Below, piece after piece: positions 36,780 to 47,856 of a stretch of 64,000 nt of DNA. Position numbers and translations under genes: made by a program. How positions within the stretch are numbered: the stretch's first letter is position 1; every line of letters begins with the position of its first letter. The notes under the pieces are model-generated. The model had not been told where the DNA came from, did not search any database, and saw only the letters and a program-made list of their open reading frames with translations. This DNA comes from Hygrophila difformis. Lineage: Eukaryota; Streptophyta; Magnoliopsida; Lamiales; Acanthaceae. Where the stretch lies: contig JAOANR010000010.1 of assembly GCA_030278955.1 (NCBI GenBank), positions 16,413,086 through 16,477,085 of the forward strand. The letters are read 5' to 3'.

Positions 36780-36885
36780 AAGTCAGGGACATGATAGGGG
36801 ATTGGGTAGGAATCGAACTCCCAACTATATTGTTAGAAGTCAGGAACATAACCATTATACCAACTCCCCATTCCCGCTATATAAA
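36780..36885 (-). mobile_element. second SINE head in opposite orientation
   Basis: The minus strand reads GGGGAGTTGGTATAATGGTT then GGGAGTTCGATTCCTACCC, the same A/B-box layout facing the other way. It forms an inverted pair with 36630-36745. Confidence 0.5.
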
Positions 36886-37042
36886 CAAATTGAAAAATAT
36901 AGAGCGCAATAAATATAGAGAGCAATAAGGGATTAAGGTGGAAGTTAAACCAATTATTAGTTTTCTTGAGAATTAATGAATGAAGATTTCATTTTCTACC
37001 AACATCTAGTATATCTTCTTGCTAGTTTTCGTGGTGAGCATT

Positions 37043-37279
37043 CAGCGGCGGATTCAGAAAATTTTATGAGTGGTATCACAAAAATTAGGAATAATAGTCA
37101 CAACATAAAAAACATGAGAAAAACTAAGTTGGAATTGATAGATAGTGGTATCACCATAAAAATTAAGTGGTTGCACCAAGCCAAATAGAACATGTAAAAA
37201 AGTTTAGCTTAAAATAATAATTTTATCAATTTAAGTGGTATCCTGTGCTACCACATGGATGTATATAGATCCGCCTCTG
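37043..37279. mobile_element. non-autonomous hAT element, 237 bp
   Basis: The termini are CAGCGGCGGATTCA and, reverse-complemented, CAGAGGCGGATCTA. An exact 8-bp duplication TGAGCATT flanks it (37035-37042 and 37280-37287). The uninterrupted site GTGAGCATTG is visible in the homologous copy C flank at about 54651-54661. Inverted ends plus an 8-bp duplication fit the hAT superfamily. Confidence 0.85.
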
Positions 37280-37339
37280 TGAGCATTGTGGGAAATAAGT
37301 ATGTATGATGTACACGTAAGGTGGTTTATGATATTCGAG

Positions 37340-37800
37340 GGTTATAGTATTGGCAGATGTAGCATTGGTCAAGGTGGGTCAATTGACCCGCAATAAGGGA
37401 ATTTTTTTAAAAAAAAAAAAACTAATTTTTTTTAAAAAAAATACTATACTAATTCACATGTTAAAACAATTTTATATATAGTTTATATTTGTATTTATAG
37501 TTTTTAAGTTACTCGATGTCATTGAGGAAGTTATTGACATGAATGGCAAAATCAAAGTTGAGTTATATACCCATTTTCTTTAATATCAGATTTGTGGCAC
37601 ATTTGGCGTTAGCTAGATATCCAATTACGAATGAACTAAATTTGGCCTTATAGCAAAAAGTATAAGGATTTAAATGTGATATCCATGGTTGAAGTAACTA
37701 AGAAAAATTTTCAAAATTTGAGGGATAATGGATGAGATGATCTCATGGAAAGAGTTATACACTATTTAAAATCAAATAGTATGAAGTGGAGATTCCTAAT
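37340..37800. other. AT-rich segment, possible transposon relic
   Basis: The start GGCAGATGTAGCATTGG and a sequence ending GTAGATCCGCCACTCAC near 38480 may be the ends of an older element related to the hAT copy at 37043. Coding traces are too weak to name. Confidence 0.3.
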
Positions 37801-37811
37801 ATGAAATTAAA

Positions 37812-38155
37812 GGGGGTCCATTCAATCCAAAATCTGTAAAAAAATTTGGACTTTTAAAGTTGGGATGTATTCAATTTAGATTTTAAAAAGTCTTTAAAAA
37901 TTTAGGTGTATTCAATACATATTTTAAAAAGTCTTCAAAAATTTTGAGGTATTCAACCGTGCATAGATTTTAAATCTTTATAGATTTTAGTGGATTCTCT
38001 TAAAAAATATAACTAAAGAAAATCCCTCTAAACAATCCAAGATTTCTAAAAGGCAGTCAAACTCTAACCAAACTCTACATGGAGTTTACACAAAATCAAT
38101 CACTCTAAATCCACCAACTTTTTAAAATCCATAAACTCTGGATTGAATACAGCCC
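37812..38155. mobile_element. Tourist/Harbinger-like MITE
   Basis: The left end GGGGGTCCATTCAATCCAAA and the right end, reverse-complemented as GGGCTGTATTCAATCCAGAG, form imperfect inverted termini around an AT-rich interior with repeated ATTTTAAAAAGTCTT words. The layout and size fit a MITE. The 3-bp target duplication (TAA) is probable but not clean. Confidence 0.6.
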
Positions 38156-38639
38156 TATAAAAACAAGTCATTATAGGAAGAAGATATTATCGTGGAAATA
38201 AGTTCCCATGAGTGATAAATGTTGTATTGATGATCTCATGGGATGATCTCAAGAAAAAGTTAGTATTGATGTTGTTGTATGACGATATCAAAATATAAGA
38301 ACTCGTAGTTCTTACGATATAATAGTACTTGATATTGTGTATTTCATATTACTTTAATGGCTCCTCCAAAAAAAATATTACTTTGTATGTAACATTTTTT
38401 TACAATAATTATTATATTAAAATTAGTTATATTAGTTAACTAAAAATGACCTACCGAATTTAATTTCGTAGATCCGCCACTCACTTATAGACAAAATAAA
38501 ATAATACACAATTGAATTTAAATAAACCAAAAATTAAAATATTATTAAAAAGTTGTTTGTCAATACTAACAATTTTTCTTTCCGTTGATTTTTTTTTCTC
38601 CTGAACCTTTCCATTGATTTAAAATTAGAGATGAGGTAG

Positions 38640-39870
38640 ATGCCTCCCAGTCGGGGATGGGATGGGTCTCCTTTTGATAGGCTATTCTTGAGCCGCCGTT
38701 TGATGGCATTGACTGAATCTCCCCCAATCACTTCATGAGATGCATGGCATGTTTATTGTGAAATATCTATTCTCAGCCGTTAAGGCTCTTTATCATAGAC
38801 TAGCTTTTCACGTTCTAAGCACACAAATAAAAGACAAATAAAGATGGAACTTCAAAATCTATTCACGTAAGAGTTCAGAGCATAGCTTAAGGTTCACTTA
38901 ACTAGGATAGATGGGCAATTTTATAACATTGCCCTAGTTATGTAGTCAGGAGAAGAGGAACCCGGCCTTATACATCGTGTGCCCATATATATATATCATC
39001 AGCTAATACACGACCAATTACGAAAGTGACTTCGGTTCGCTAGTTCAGGCTCAACTCCTCGCTTTACGGCGCCTAAAGAAGCCATCAAAGTACTTTCCGG
39101 TTAATTTTGGCGCGTCAGTGCTTGAAAAGCAATTAAACATTGTGCTAAGGAAGCTACACTAACGAAATTTCGTAAGATATATTCGTTCTTTCTTCTCTAT
39201 TACAGAGTGATAGAAATCTCTTTAGTTACTAGGGCGCTATAGTTGTTGTTGAACTTTCTCCCGGCTAATGAGACCTCGATCTCGAAGCCTTCGGAGTATC
39301 TTTTTGATAGGCATGATGATGCAATCAAATGGTATAAAGAAAATGAGATAGAGCAATTTATTTATTATTAGGCCTTTGCTGGCTTGAATTCAATCTCTTT
39401 TCACCTATCTCAATAAAGTTCGCGAGAGTGACTAAAAGGACACACTTCCTGACATCCCATACTTGATGGGTTCCAATAAGCGGATAAATAGAGTCTACCA
39501 CCACAAGGGCTAGAGGTGCGAAGCCCTATCTATTCCAATACGCCCAGTTTCGCAGAGCAGCTCTCTCCCCATACCGCAAAGAGCTTATTGACATTGATTA
39601 GTACATGTATACGCCCTACTCTAAGTTTGGCTCTAATAAGTGGCTTTGTTCTCTCTTATTCTTTCGTCTTCCGTCTCCGTTTCTTCAGTATAATGAAGTT
39701 AACGCTGCAGTTGGCCTTAAGTGTAATAGGACGTACATAAAATAAAGCCATTCTCTAATAAGGGCAAATAGAGATGTTTTTTCGACCCTATTTTGAGCAG
39801 GGACAGTCGATCATTGGCTTAATGCCTGGGTTTTGGGACTACTAGGCAGAAAGGAAATAAAAACATTGCA
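38640..39870. other. probable organelle-derived (mitochondrial) DNA insertion
   Basis: About 1.2 kb differs sharply from its surroundings. It has balanced base composition, few homopolymers and words typical of plant mitochondrial intergenic DNA (for example GGGCGCTATAGTTGTTGTTG, CTTTACGGCGCCTAAAGAAG). No intact gene is identified; the plus frame 39516-39740 has no recognised domain. A nuclear insertion of mitochondrial DNA is my reading; plastid or unrelated origin is possible. Confidence 0.45.
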
Positions 39871-40125
39871 ATTCTTTTAAGAAAAAAATAAAAAATAAAT
39901 GAATAGTTAGTTTTTCTATATTAGAAGAATAATTGCATAAAGCATTAATACTATATCAAACAATAAAAAATGATTAAGGCTCACTTTCCTTTCCATTTTT
40001 TTATCCTCAATTCATGCTCAATTTGCGGAGCAACATATTTACTTGATATTCGTAAATCAGAACAGAAAAAAATTATAAAAAAGAAATTGAGAAAATATTT
40101 TTGAATTGAGTAAAAATATTGTTAT

Positions 40126-40324
40126 TAGGGATGTCAATGGGTCCGGAACAACCAGAACCGAATAAGACCCAAGCTTATAAAAAAAGATCCAAAAACCAAC
40201 CCGTTGCCATACGTAAGGATGGCAATGGGTCCGAATCAGACCTGGAACCGAGCTAAACCCTTTCACCGCACCGGGTCTTGGGACTTGGCGGACCCGACCC
40301 AAATCCGACCTATTGTCATCTCTA
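40126..40324. mobile_element. MITE with GGGATGTCAATGGGTC termini
   Basis: The left end TAGGGATGTCAATGGGTCC and the right end, reverse-complemented TAGAGATGACAATAGGTC, are imperfect inverted repeats. An internal third copy (GATGGCAATGGGTCC) lies near 40215. The ends resemble plant hAT-derived MITEs. An 8-bp duplication was not found. Confidence 0.55.
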
Positions 40325-40494
40325 TGAAAGAAAAACATTTTACATTTAGAATGTTATTATAATTTTAATTTTAGTTGCAATTATAATAGTAATATGTGCT
40401 AAAGATAATAGATAATGAGCAGCTTAAGCAAAGGAAAAAGATAGTACTCTATAGATAATGAAGTAGATGGGTTAAGCTCCGGCCTCCTTCCATC

Positions 40495-40550
40495 CCCCCG
40501 AAAAAAAACCCCTTCTTTTTCCCAAAATAAAAAGAAAAAGGGGAAATTAT
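40495..40550. repeat. hairpin of CCCCTT / AAGGGG-type arms
   Basis: CCCCTTCTTTTTCCC is followed by AAAAAGAAAAAGGGG, able to fold as an imperfect stem. It is a homopurine/homopyrimidine stretch with no linked gene evident. Confidence 0.4.
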
Positions 40551-40738
40551 TATTAAATGCCCAAGGGTTAAAATACTATAAGTATAAGACAAGTATAACA
40601 AATACATTGCGTATTCCAACCTATATACTAAATACATACATGTTCAGGCACCACCAATTTAAACTAAATCAATATTCAAATTTGAGAGTGAAAATACCAA
40701 ATTTTTAGGGTTGGAGATAGGAGAAACTTGGGAGGAAG

Positions 40739-41050
40739 ATGGACGGCAGTGATGAGCAATCGCGCGAGCAAGAGATTATGCTATTTTGTCTCTATAACTC
40801 TGAAGTTCATCTTGTGCGGATTAGGGACGGCGATTCTCTCGCTGATTTGTACGCCAAGGTGACGGAAAAATGGCGAGAGGTATGTTCAACCACGCAAACA
40901 TTCCATTACGACGATCTTGATAGGGGATACACGATGGAGATCATGAATGACAGCGATGTGAGAAGGATGGACAGCTTGAATCGGGCAAAGGGGCAGGCGA
41001 TTGAGAAGATGAATGTGATGAACCGGGCAGAAAGAAGCACGATGCTGTGA
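40739..41050 (+). CDS. MULE transposase N-terminal-like fragment, 103 aa
   Basis: The frame begins MDGSDEQSREQEIMLFCLYN and continues with LVRIRDGDSLADLYAKVTEK, a D-rich turn and NDSDVRRMDSLNRAKG. This layout recalls the PB1-like N-terminal part of plant Mutator-like transposases (a beta-rich start, then a 'DSDV..M' motif). The frame stops before any zinc-binding or DDE domain, so it is at most a truncated remnant or an exon 1. It lies head-on to the Ulp1-like gene, as in MULEs that carry both. Assignment is by resemblance only. Confidence 0.45.
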   Translation: MDGSDEQSREQEIMLFCLYNSEVHLVRIRDGDSLADLYAKVTEKWREVCSTTQTFHYDDLDRGYTMEIMNDSDVRRMDSLNRAKGQAIEKMNVMNRAERSTML

Positions 41051-41439
41051 GTGTAGTGTTAAAATGCATGTAATGTAGCTGCTTGTTATACAACTAACCA
41101 ACCAATGTCATTAGTAAGCCTTACCAAGACACGGATCATCAAGCTTCGGGTCATGAGATGGAGGGGCAGCATCTGTCGACACGGGATCAGAAGGGGCATC
41201 ATCTTTTACATCAGGAAGGGCAGTATTAACATCCTCGGCATCAGCTGTTGGACCATGGGGGGCAGGATCATCAAGTCTAGGCGCGGGATGGGCAGGGGCA
41301 GGAGCAGGAGGACGGGCAGGTGTGGCCTCAACAGTGGCATCAGTCTTCGCCGTCTGAGGGGCATAAGCGAAATTTCTTGGTTCGGAAAATGGTGCCTCAA
41401 CCCCAGAACAGCTAGAGCATATATAGCAAGTGGGACCGT

Positions 41440-41800
41440 ACAGTGAATCTCTGCTGGATCGGGCACATTTGGATCGGTGTGATCCGCAACAGTGGGGTAG
41501 GGCACCTTTAGATCGGCGTGATCCTCAATAGTGGGGTCGGGCACCGACGGATCAGCGTAATCCGTAACAGTGGGGTCGGGTACCTTCGGATCCGCCTGAT
41601 CCACAACAGTGGGGTCGGGCACCTTTGGATCCGCCGAATTGTCAACAGTAGGGTCGGCCACCATTTGATCCACCTGATCGTCAACAAATTTTTCGCTCAC
41701 CATTGGATCTGTGTGATCCCCAACATATTTTTCGCCCACCATAGGATCCGTCTGATCCTCAATCGTTTGTTCCGCCTGATTTTCAACAATGGGGTCCGAC
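41440..41800 (-). repeat. 39-bp minisatellite encoding 13-aa repeats
   Basis: About seven units of 13 codons occur on the minus strand, each close to PDPTVVDQADPKV, with degenerate units at the N-terminal side (KFVDDQVDQMV, KYVGDHTDPMV). The plus strand shows GTGGGGTCGGGCACC repeating every 39 bp. It lies directly downstream of the Ulp1-like catalytic exon and may encode its C-terminal tail. Confidence 0.8.
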
Positions 41801-41821
41801 ACCTTTGGTTCCGCCTGATTA

Positions 41822-44800
41822 TCAACTAATCCCAGCAGTGGGCTGGGTCAACACTACCTCCTCCGCCGCCTGCTTAACAGTCCACTCCATTGCATCATTC
41901 AGAAGTCGCAACACCACTTTAGCACCGTGCAACTTCATATCAACAGTGGGCTCCATGGCCCAGAATGCAGTATCATTCAGCAGAAATACCTCAGCCCACC
42001 ACATAACATGCACCCCGCAGTCCAAAGTCGTATCTCCCTGCTGCCTGCATGTCTTTCTTAACATGATGTCCTCATTCACTTGCAAATCATGCTTGATGTT
42101 CAAGTACCACACAAAGAACTCTGCCTGTGGGTCACAATTAAATACCGATTGTAGAGCACACGTTATACGAATCGTCAGATAGACGTATACCAATTACTCA
42201 AAAACCTAATACTCAACCTATAGGGCTGGATACCAGATAAATTGACACACGGTGACTTACAATTTTTCTCTTTGCAATGGAGTTATCTGCCGGCCACAAA
42301 GAGTTCTGAATTATTATCTCCATCTTCTTAAGGTCCAACACAACCAAGAACCAGTGATAATTCTTCGTCACGGGCAGCAGCACACAGTCAAGTCCGTCTG
42401 TGATCAAAATGCTAAGCTTTTCGAATTCATCGCGCCTCGACTGCCAAAGTGTTTTATAGCTCTCCTTGAATGCATCAAAATCAAGCTCTTCCCCCTTCTT
42501 CTCCAACGCCAATATACGCGTCTGTTTAATGTAGGTTTTTTCATTAGGTCGCAATATAAATGTGAAGGTGCATAAGCATACAATAATAAAAAAACTGATC
42601 GTCGTATACGGACTAATGCACCCCACCCTCGTGGTTATATCATTAGCATTGCGAAACCGTTGGCTGCATATCAGAGCAAGGTAATTGCCAACGAGGTCAT
42701 TGCAAACTGCCTCATTAAAAAGCAGCAGCAGAATACTCGAAGGTAGCACGTGGTAGATGCCTTGGTTCCACACAAATCCACTACCAAACGAACAATCCAT
42801 AAATAAATTAATCCCAGTAAGCGAAGGAAAAAAATATCGTTTCAAAGTATTACATATACTAATACCAAGAAACAAGAATACTAGATAATAAAAAGTAAAA
42901 TACCTCCTTTTGGGGAGTCGATAAACCGTCCAGAATCCATTTCTCTTCTGTCGATAGACTGTCAGCGCCGGCATACCCCCGCCTGCTTGAATACCGATAA
43001 CAGGTCTCCTCCTCAAAGTCCATACGCGCAACAGATTTTTCTTTTCCGGAGAAGGGCCGGTGAGGTCTAGTATTCGGTTAACATGTTGTTTTTTGCTGTG
43101 TGTCTCCGGTGTGTACAGTGGGGGATCCCGCTTACGCTTCTTGTTTAGCTGTAAACAACGGATTAAGTGTAAGCGGATCAAACGGTGATGGTATAGAACG
43201 AGAGAGAATTAACATTCACTCGACTGCCGTTGCCACCTCATCATGAGATGGCCCAAAAATTTTCATCGCCATTCCAATTTTCCCTCAACCATACTTGTTG
43301 TATTTTTTGCCGTCCCGGTAGATTCCTGCTTGCCATATGCGACTGCCCGCGCAACCTTCTCATTAACGTAATCTTCATCACTGTCGCTGCCTTCCAAAGA
43401 CTCTCCCTCGTACTCAGATCCGTCACTGCTTGCCGTCTTGACCTCGGCCTTCTTCTTCGCTTCCTCATCAGTGTCATCATCTGACATATATTCTTCATCC
43501 TCGCTGGTCTCTGCTTCGTCGCTTGGTAAATCCTCCTCAATCTGTCCAAAAAACAGACAATACAACCATTATGACAAACTCATACCATGTAACAGGAGAA
43601 TAAACACCCCTCATATGCACTCGGTGCAACAGACCAAAATGATAAAACCGATTTATTTACCTTTCCCTTTCTCTCATCCAGCTCCTTTTCAGTCTCCACA
43701 TTCTCCTTCAACTTGTTCTCCTCCTCTTCATCTTTCTTCTCCTCCTCCTTCAGCTTCCTCTTTTTTGTCGTCTTCACCCTTACGGGGATCTCATCCCATA
43801 TGGCCTTCTCCTCGGGAATTTTCGCCCTAATGGGGGCAGGCACGGCACTACAGGTTTAAAAAAATTTTTCTCCCTCTCGCTGATGCAGAAGGCCCGAAGA
43901 TTCTATTTCCTCAACTGTCCGAGATCCTCACGACATTCAACAAGGTCTCGGTGAGTTTCCTTCCATCTGACAAATCGGGGGATAATCGGTTCGACCAGTG
44001 GATCGGCCATGTTCGGGAATTGCTCATAGAGCCATCCTTACAAAAAAACAGAGTGATTGAGATACGTTACCGGGTATGCGAACAATGGTATAAAAACAAT
44101 GAGAAATGGGTGTTCTGGCTCTATAAGAATGTTTTTGCATAGGTAACAACATTATTATTAAAAACTCACCAACACCCCAAAGGTGCAGCCGTCTATATAC
44201 ACCTTCCCTTTCTCGTTATGGAGCCGCATCGAAGGAACAAAAAATTCGTATGTGGCCACGCCCCAACCATATTCCACGAGGTTTTTCAACTTGTCCACGT
44301 GGTGAACAAGAAATTCGGGGAGGGTCAGGGACGAGGTCGGGAACAGGATGCAGGCAAAGACCACGAGAACGTATGCCCTCACGAAATCCCGATGTTATCC
44401 GTGCCAACCAAGCTTACCATTAGCTCCACTAAATCCGGCCTTCTCAGAGCTATGCCCTTTGGAAAATACTTTTGCTTGAACTCAGACGGCGGCATGCACC
44501 ACGGGTGAATATACATCCTGGCATGGCACATCCCTTCGTACTGCAGCCCCAACACAACTGAGTATTCCTATGCCTCGAAGGGCACGGTAAATCCCTGTCC
44601 AAAACAAATGCACCCAAATTGCCGTTGAAGCGCTCCACCAATGCCTGCAGCATCGTCTTGCTGCTGTATACACCCTGCAGCTTGGCAAAATGGTGGAATG
44701 GAGTGGATTTTATTGATTCCCACTGTGCTTCAGTGATTGTCCCCTCAATTGAATTCATTGCGTCTTGAAGGACTGTGATTGTACACCGGGCTACTATTGA

Positions 44801-44866
44801 AGCCTTCCCGGCTTCCTCTTGCTCTGACTTCTTCTTCGTGCTTTTCCTGCTACATTTTGGCGGCAT
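41822..44866 (-). CDS. Ulp1-type (C48) protease-like gene of MULE origin
   Basis: Minus-strand pieces follow the order of plant transposon-borne Ulp1 proteins. The N-terminal block is 44450-44866 (TPFHHFAKLQGVYSSKTMLQ and FNGNLGAFVLDRDL). Next is 44158-44382 (VDKLKNLVEYGWGVATYEFF, then KVYIDGCTFGVLV). An acidic/lysine linker follows at 43263-43843. The catalytic part has histidine in NYHWFLVVLDLKK (about 42340-42370) and the Gln-Cys pair in QQGDTTLDCGVH (about 42010-42045). The usual catalytic Asp after the His strand reads Asn (IIIQNSL). Introns or frame breaks separate the pieces and I have not fixed their borders. By family it would cleave SUMO-like conjugates; in MULEs its role is unknown. 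It may be a pseudogene. Confidence 0.6.
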
Positions 44867-44879
44867 CTCCTATAGTTCT

Positions 44880-46080
44880 GTCAACAAAATTCATACAGGG
44901 GTCATGCACAAATCCTACTGGTGTTCAAATCGTAATATACTGCTATCCAGTTTGGCAAATACATAGTATACTGCAGGCTGAACAACAATGCATCTTCACT
45001 TTAACAACATTCCCTAAACTGTATAAGAACTCCACACTTTTTCAAGCAACATTAACCGGAATCAAATAGAACATTTTGCAGAACCCAATATCGATTGCAG
45101 TAAAGGATAAATCATATCAGCAATTCATACCCGTTTTTCACACCTATTTATGCACAACAGAAATTATACCCGTTTTATGCACAAATGATACCGGTGTAAC
45201 AATTTCAAAAATACAGAAATCCCTAATGGCGATATAACAATATTCCCACAAATCATGCAAGGAAGAAAAGGCAACAAACAAAACACCGCGGAACTGCATC
45301 ATGCAAATGGGTAAGCCAACACCCGGTTTATGCACAACCCTAAATCGATCCAAAATTATCTCTAGTTTTCGAGCAACACCAAAAACAGGTATCAAAAAAA
45401 AATTGCAAATCCCTATATGAACCCTAAAACCGACTGTTCACAACCTTAAAAAATTCAAATTTTAATCTTTCAAACGAAGCAACAAAAAGGGTAAGCACAT
45501 ACTCGTAAACCTTAACTTCACAAAGCCCATTTCATTGCATACCTTAATTTGGGAACAAAACCGAGCTTCCTCTTCAATTGGGTATGTTGGCAACTTAAAA
45601 GACCGAGCCTTTTTCAGTCTTCAAACCCAAAACCAACGCTCGAAACTTTTTTTCCAAAATGGAGGTTGGAGCGTCGCTTCTTTCAATGCCTTAGCCCGTT
45701 CTTCAAGCTCGTGGGGGTGTTTGCTTCGGCGGTTTCATTTTCGCAGTGGGGGAGGCCGGTTACAATTTTGAATGGAGAAGTGAGGGAGACGGTGGGAGAC
45801 TAATAATGGCCAGAAATGTCCATTATTTTCAATCAATTTCCGTGTCTGAAACGGGCATTTGATTGCATTCCGGTCTTATATTAAATAAGAAAGCAGTTGA
45901 ATTGGACTGATTTATGCATAATTGTAAAAATAATAAGCTGGTAAGAGAAATGCATAAATATGTAATTTTATTACACATTTATGTTAGAAAAATCCAAAAA
46001 CATGAGAAAAAGAAAAGAAAAGAAAAAAGGAAAGAAAAAGATGGAAAAAGAAAATGAAATTCCACAAAAATACATTTTTA
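44880..46080. other. no gene recognised; flank of the MULE-like unit
   Basis: The sequence is less AT-biased than its neighbours up to about 45800, with repeated wording such as ACCCGTTTTATGCACAA around 45130-45340. It may be 5' leader or terminal DNA of the MULE-like unit. A long terminal inverted repeat was not found by eye. Confidence 0.4.
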
Positions 46081-46084
46081 CAGG

Positions 46085-46480
46085 TTTGATGCCAAATCTT
46101 GTATGACGCCAATGCTCCGCGTCATGGACTAAGAGCTTTGCGTCATGGGCCGAGCAAAACCAGGAACTAAGGCATGAACCAACCCTTTGACGTCAAGCAA
46201 AGGCATGACGCCAATGCTCCGCGTCATGGGCGGAGTTGCAAGCCATGACTGAAACCAGAAACCTTTGACGTCGAGCAGACACCTTTAACGTCAAACCTTC
46301 CACGTCATGGGCTGCCAAGCTAGGGACCACTGGGTCATCGAGCTGGAGACCCTTTGACGCCAACCATTCCTTGACGCCAAGCATGTTCCACGTCATTAGT
46401 GGGAGTTCCGCGTCATAAGGCGGTTGACGTCAAGCATGCTCCCGAGTCATGCCTAATGCGTGTTCCACGTCAATAAGGCC
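46085..46480. repeat. degenerate TGACGCCAA / GCGTCATGG repeat cluster
   Basis: More than a dozen short words of the type TGACGCCAA, TTTGACGTCAAGC, CCGCGTCATGGGC and CCACGTCATTAG occur in both orientations over about 390 bp. TGACG and its complement dominate. It lies just upstream of a TATA motif at 46503. Confidence 0.8.
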
Positions 46481-46502
46481 CATGGGCCTAGGGTTTTGTG
46501 CC

Positions 46503-46510
46503 TATAAATA
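46503..46510 (+). promoter_or_regulatory. TATA-like motif after TGACG cluster
   Basis: TATAAATA within GCCTATAAATAGGGC follows the TGACG-rich block and precedes a leader-like sequence. No reading frame follows, so this may be the promoter of an LTR or other non-coding element. Confidence 0.35.
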
Positions 46511-46598
46511 GGGCATGATCTCCAGGTGCTAAGGACACTCACTTACTTGCTCTTGAAGACATTTTTCAGAAGGCATTCTCGTAGGTAGTTAGTTAGTA

Positions 46599-46788
46599 CT
46601 CCCTCCGTCCCATTCCAAATGTCCTGCTTACTATTTTTGGATGTCCCATTACAAATTTCTTCTTTCTATAAATATAAATAATTTTTCCCTCCAACAACTA
46701 TGTGGACCCCACCATATACTCACAAACCAACTCTACCTTAATTCCCGTGTCCAACAGTAACAAGACACTTGGAGTGGGACGGAGGGAG
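46599..46788. mobile_element. Stowaway MITE (Tc1/mariner), 190 bp
   Basis: The termini CTCCCTCCGTCCC and GGGACGGAGGGAG are perfect inverted repeats flanked by TA duplications (46597-46598 and 46789-46790). This is the classical Stowaway signature. Confidence 0.96.
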
Positions 46789-47329
46789 TATTTTTTTGTA
46801 TTATTTAAATTCTGTCTCAGTTTAGTGTTTATTTCTTGTTAGTTTCTTTTAATGTTAGCTTAGTTTCAGATTTAGGTAGCCATTTCCATAATTTCTTCTT
46901 GTTCTAAACCTTTGTTATTTTGATTTGGGGTTTGAATAAACCATTAATGGTGATTATCAAGCTCATTTTTATAAAATTGGGATTCAATCTTGTCATAATA
47001 TCCCATAAATCATGAAATAGATATTATAATCCATGGATCTTAATGCTTTATTTTCATTTTGGTCATTTGGCTTTTATTTGTTTTTCTTATTATTATTTGC
47101 TCCATGTTTGATTGATTAATGCTTGAGAATATGTTTGGAAGCATTGATATGGGCTATGAATGTGGTGTATGCTTACTGTTTTAGTGTAGGTTGCTCGTTA
47201 TTTTTATTCTGTTGTTATTTTGCTCTTGTTCTGTTCATTCTAGCATATTTCAATCATTAAGCTCATAAAAATGCCTAAAAGTATATTTTCTGCATTTTTT
47301 TTTATCATTCTTGGTGCGTTCTGGAACAT

Positions 47330-47590
47330 CTATGACGCCAACCGCCCTATGACGCCAACCACGTTGAGGTCATAGGGCAGGTTTGACGTCAAGGATTTCT
47401 GGCCTAAAAATTAATTTTGCATCCTGAGGCATGTATGATGCCAACCAGCCCTATGACGCCAACCACGTTGAGGTCATGGATAGGTTTGGCGTCATGGCAT
47501 GTTTCTGGTCCTTAAAAACATATGCATGCTGGAGGTGCTATGATGCCAACCACCTTTGACGCCAACCAAGTTGAGGTCATAGGATGTGTT
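47330..47590. repeat. second TGACGCC repeat cluster
   Basis: Three units about 100-110 bp apart each contain TGACGCCAACCRC followed by GTTGAGGTCATAG. The wording is related to the cluster at 46085-46480. It ends where the Sec14 spacer homology begins (about 47589). Confidence 0.8.
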
Positions 47591-47856
47591 CCAAATTTCT
47601 CATGACATCTTAATTCATGATCAAATTGTAGCTGTTGAACTGGAATACGGTGTATCAGTTAAAGGCAGCATGTAATTTCGTTTTGAAATTCCTTTTTCGT
47701 GTATCAGTCTGACTTGCATCTGCCATGGTAGCTCAATGACTCAGGATACTTAAAGACCCTGCTGAAGACTCACCAGGTTCAGTAAATGAATCTTGTATGA
47801 TAAATTTGTTCTCTTAAAATGTGAATTGATTGTATTATATCGACAATAATCTCAAA

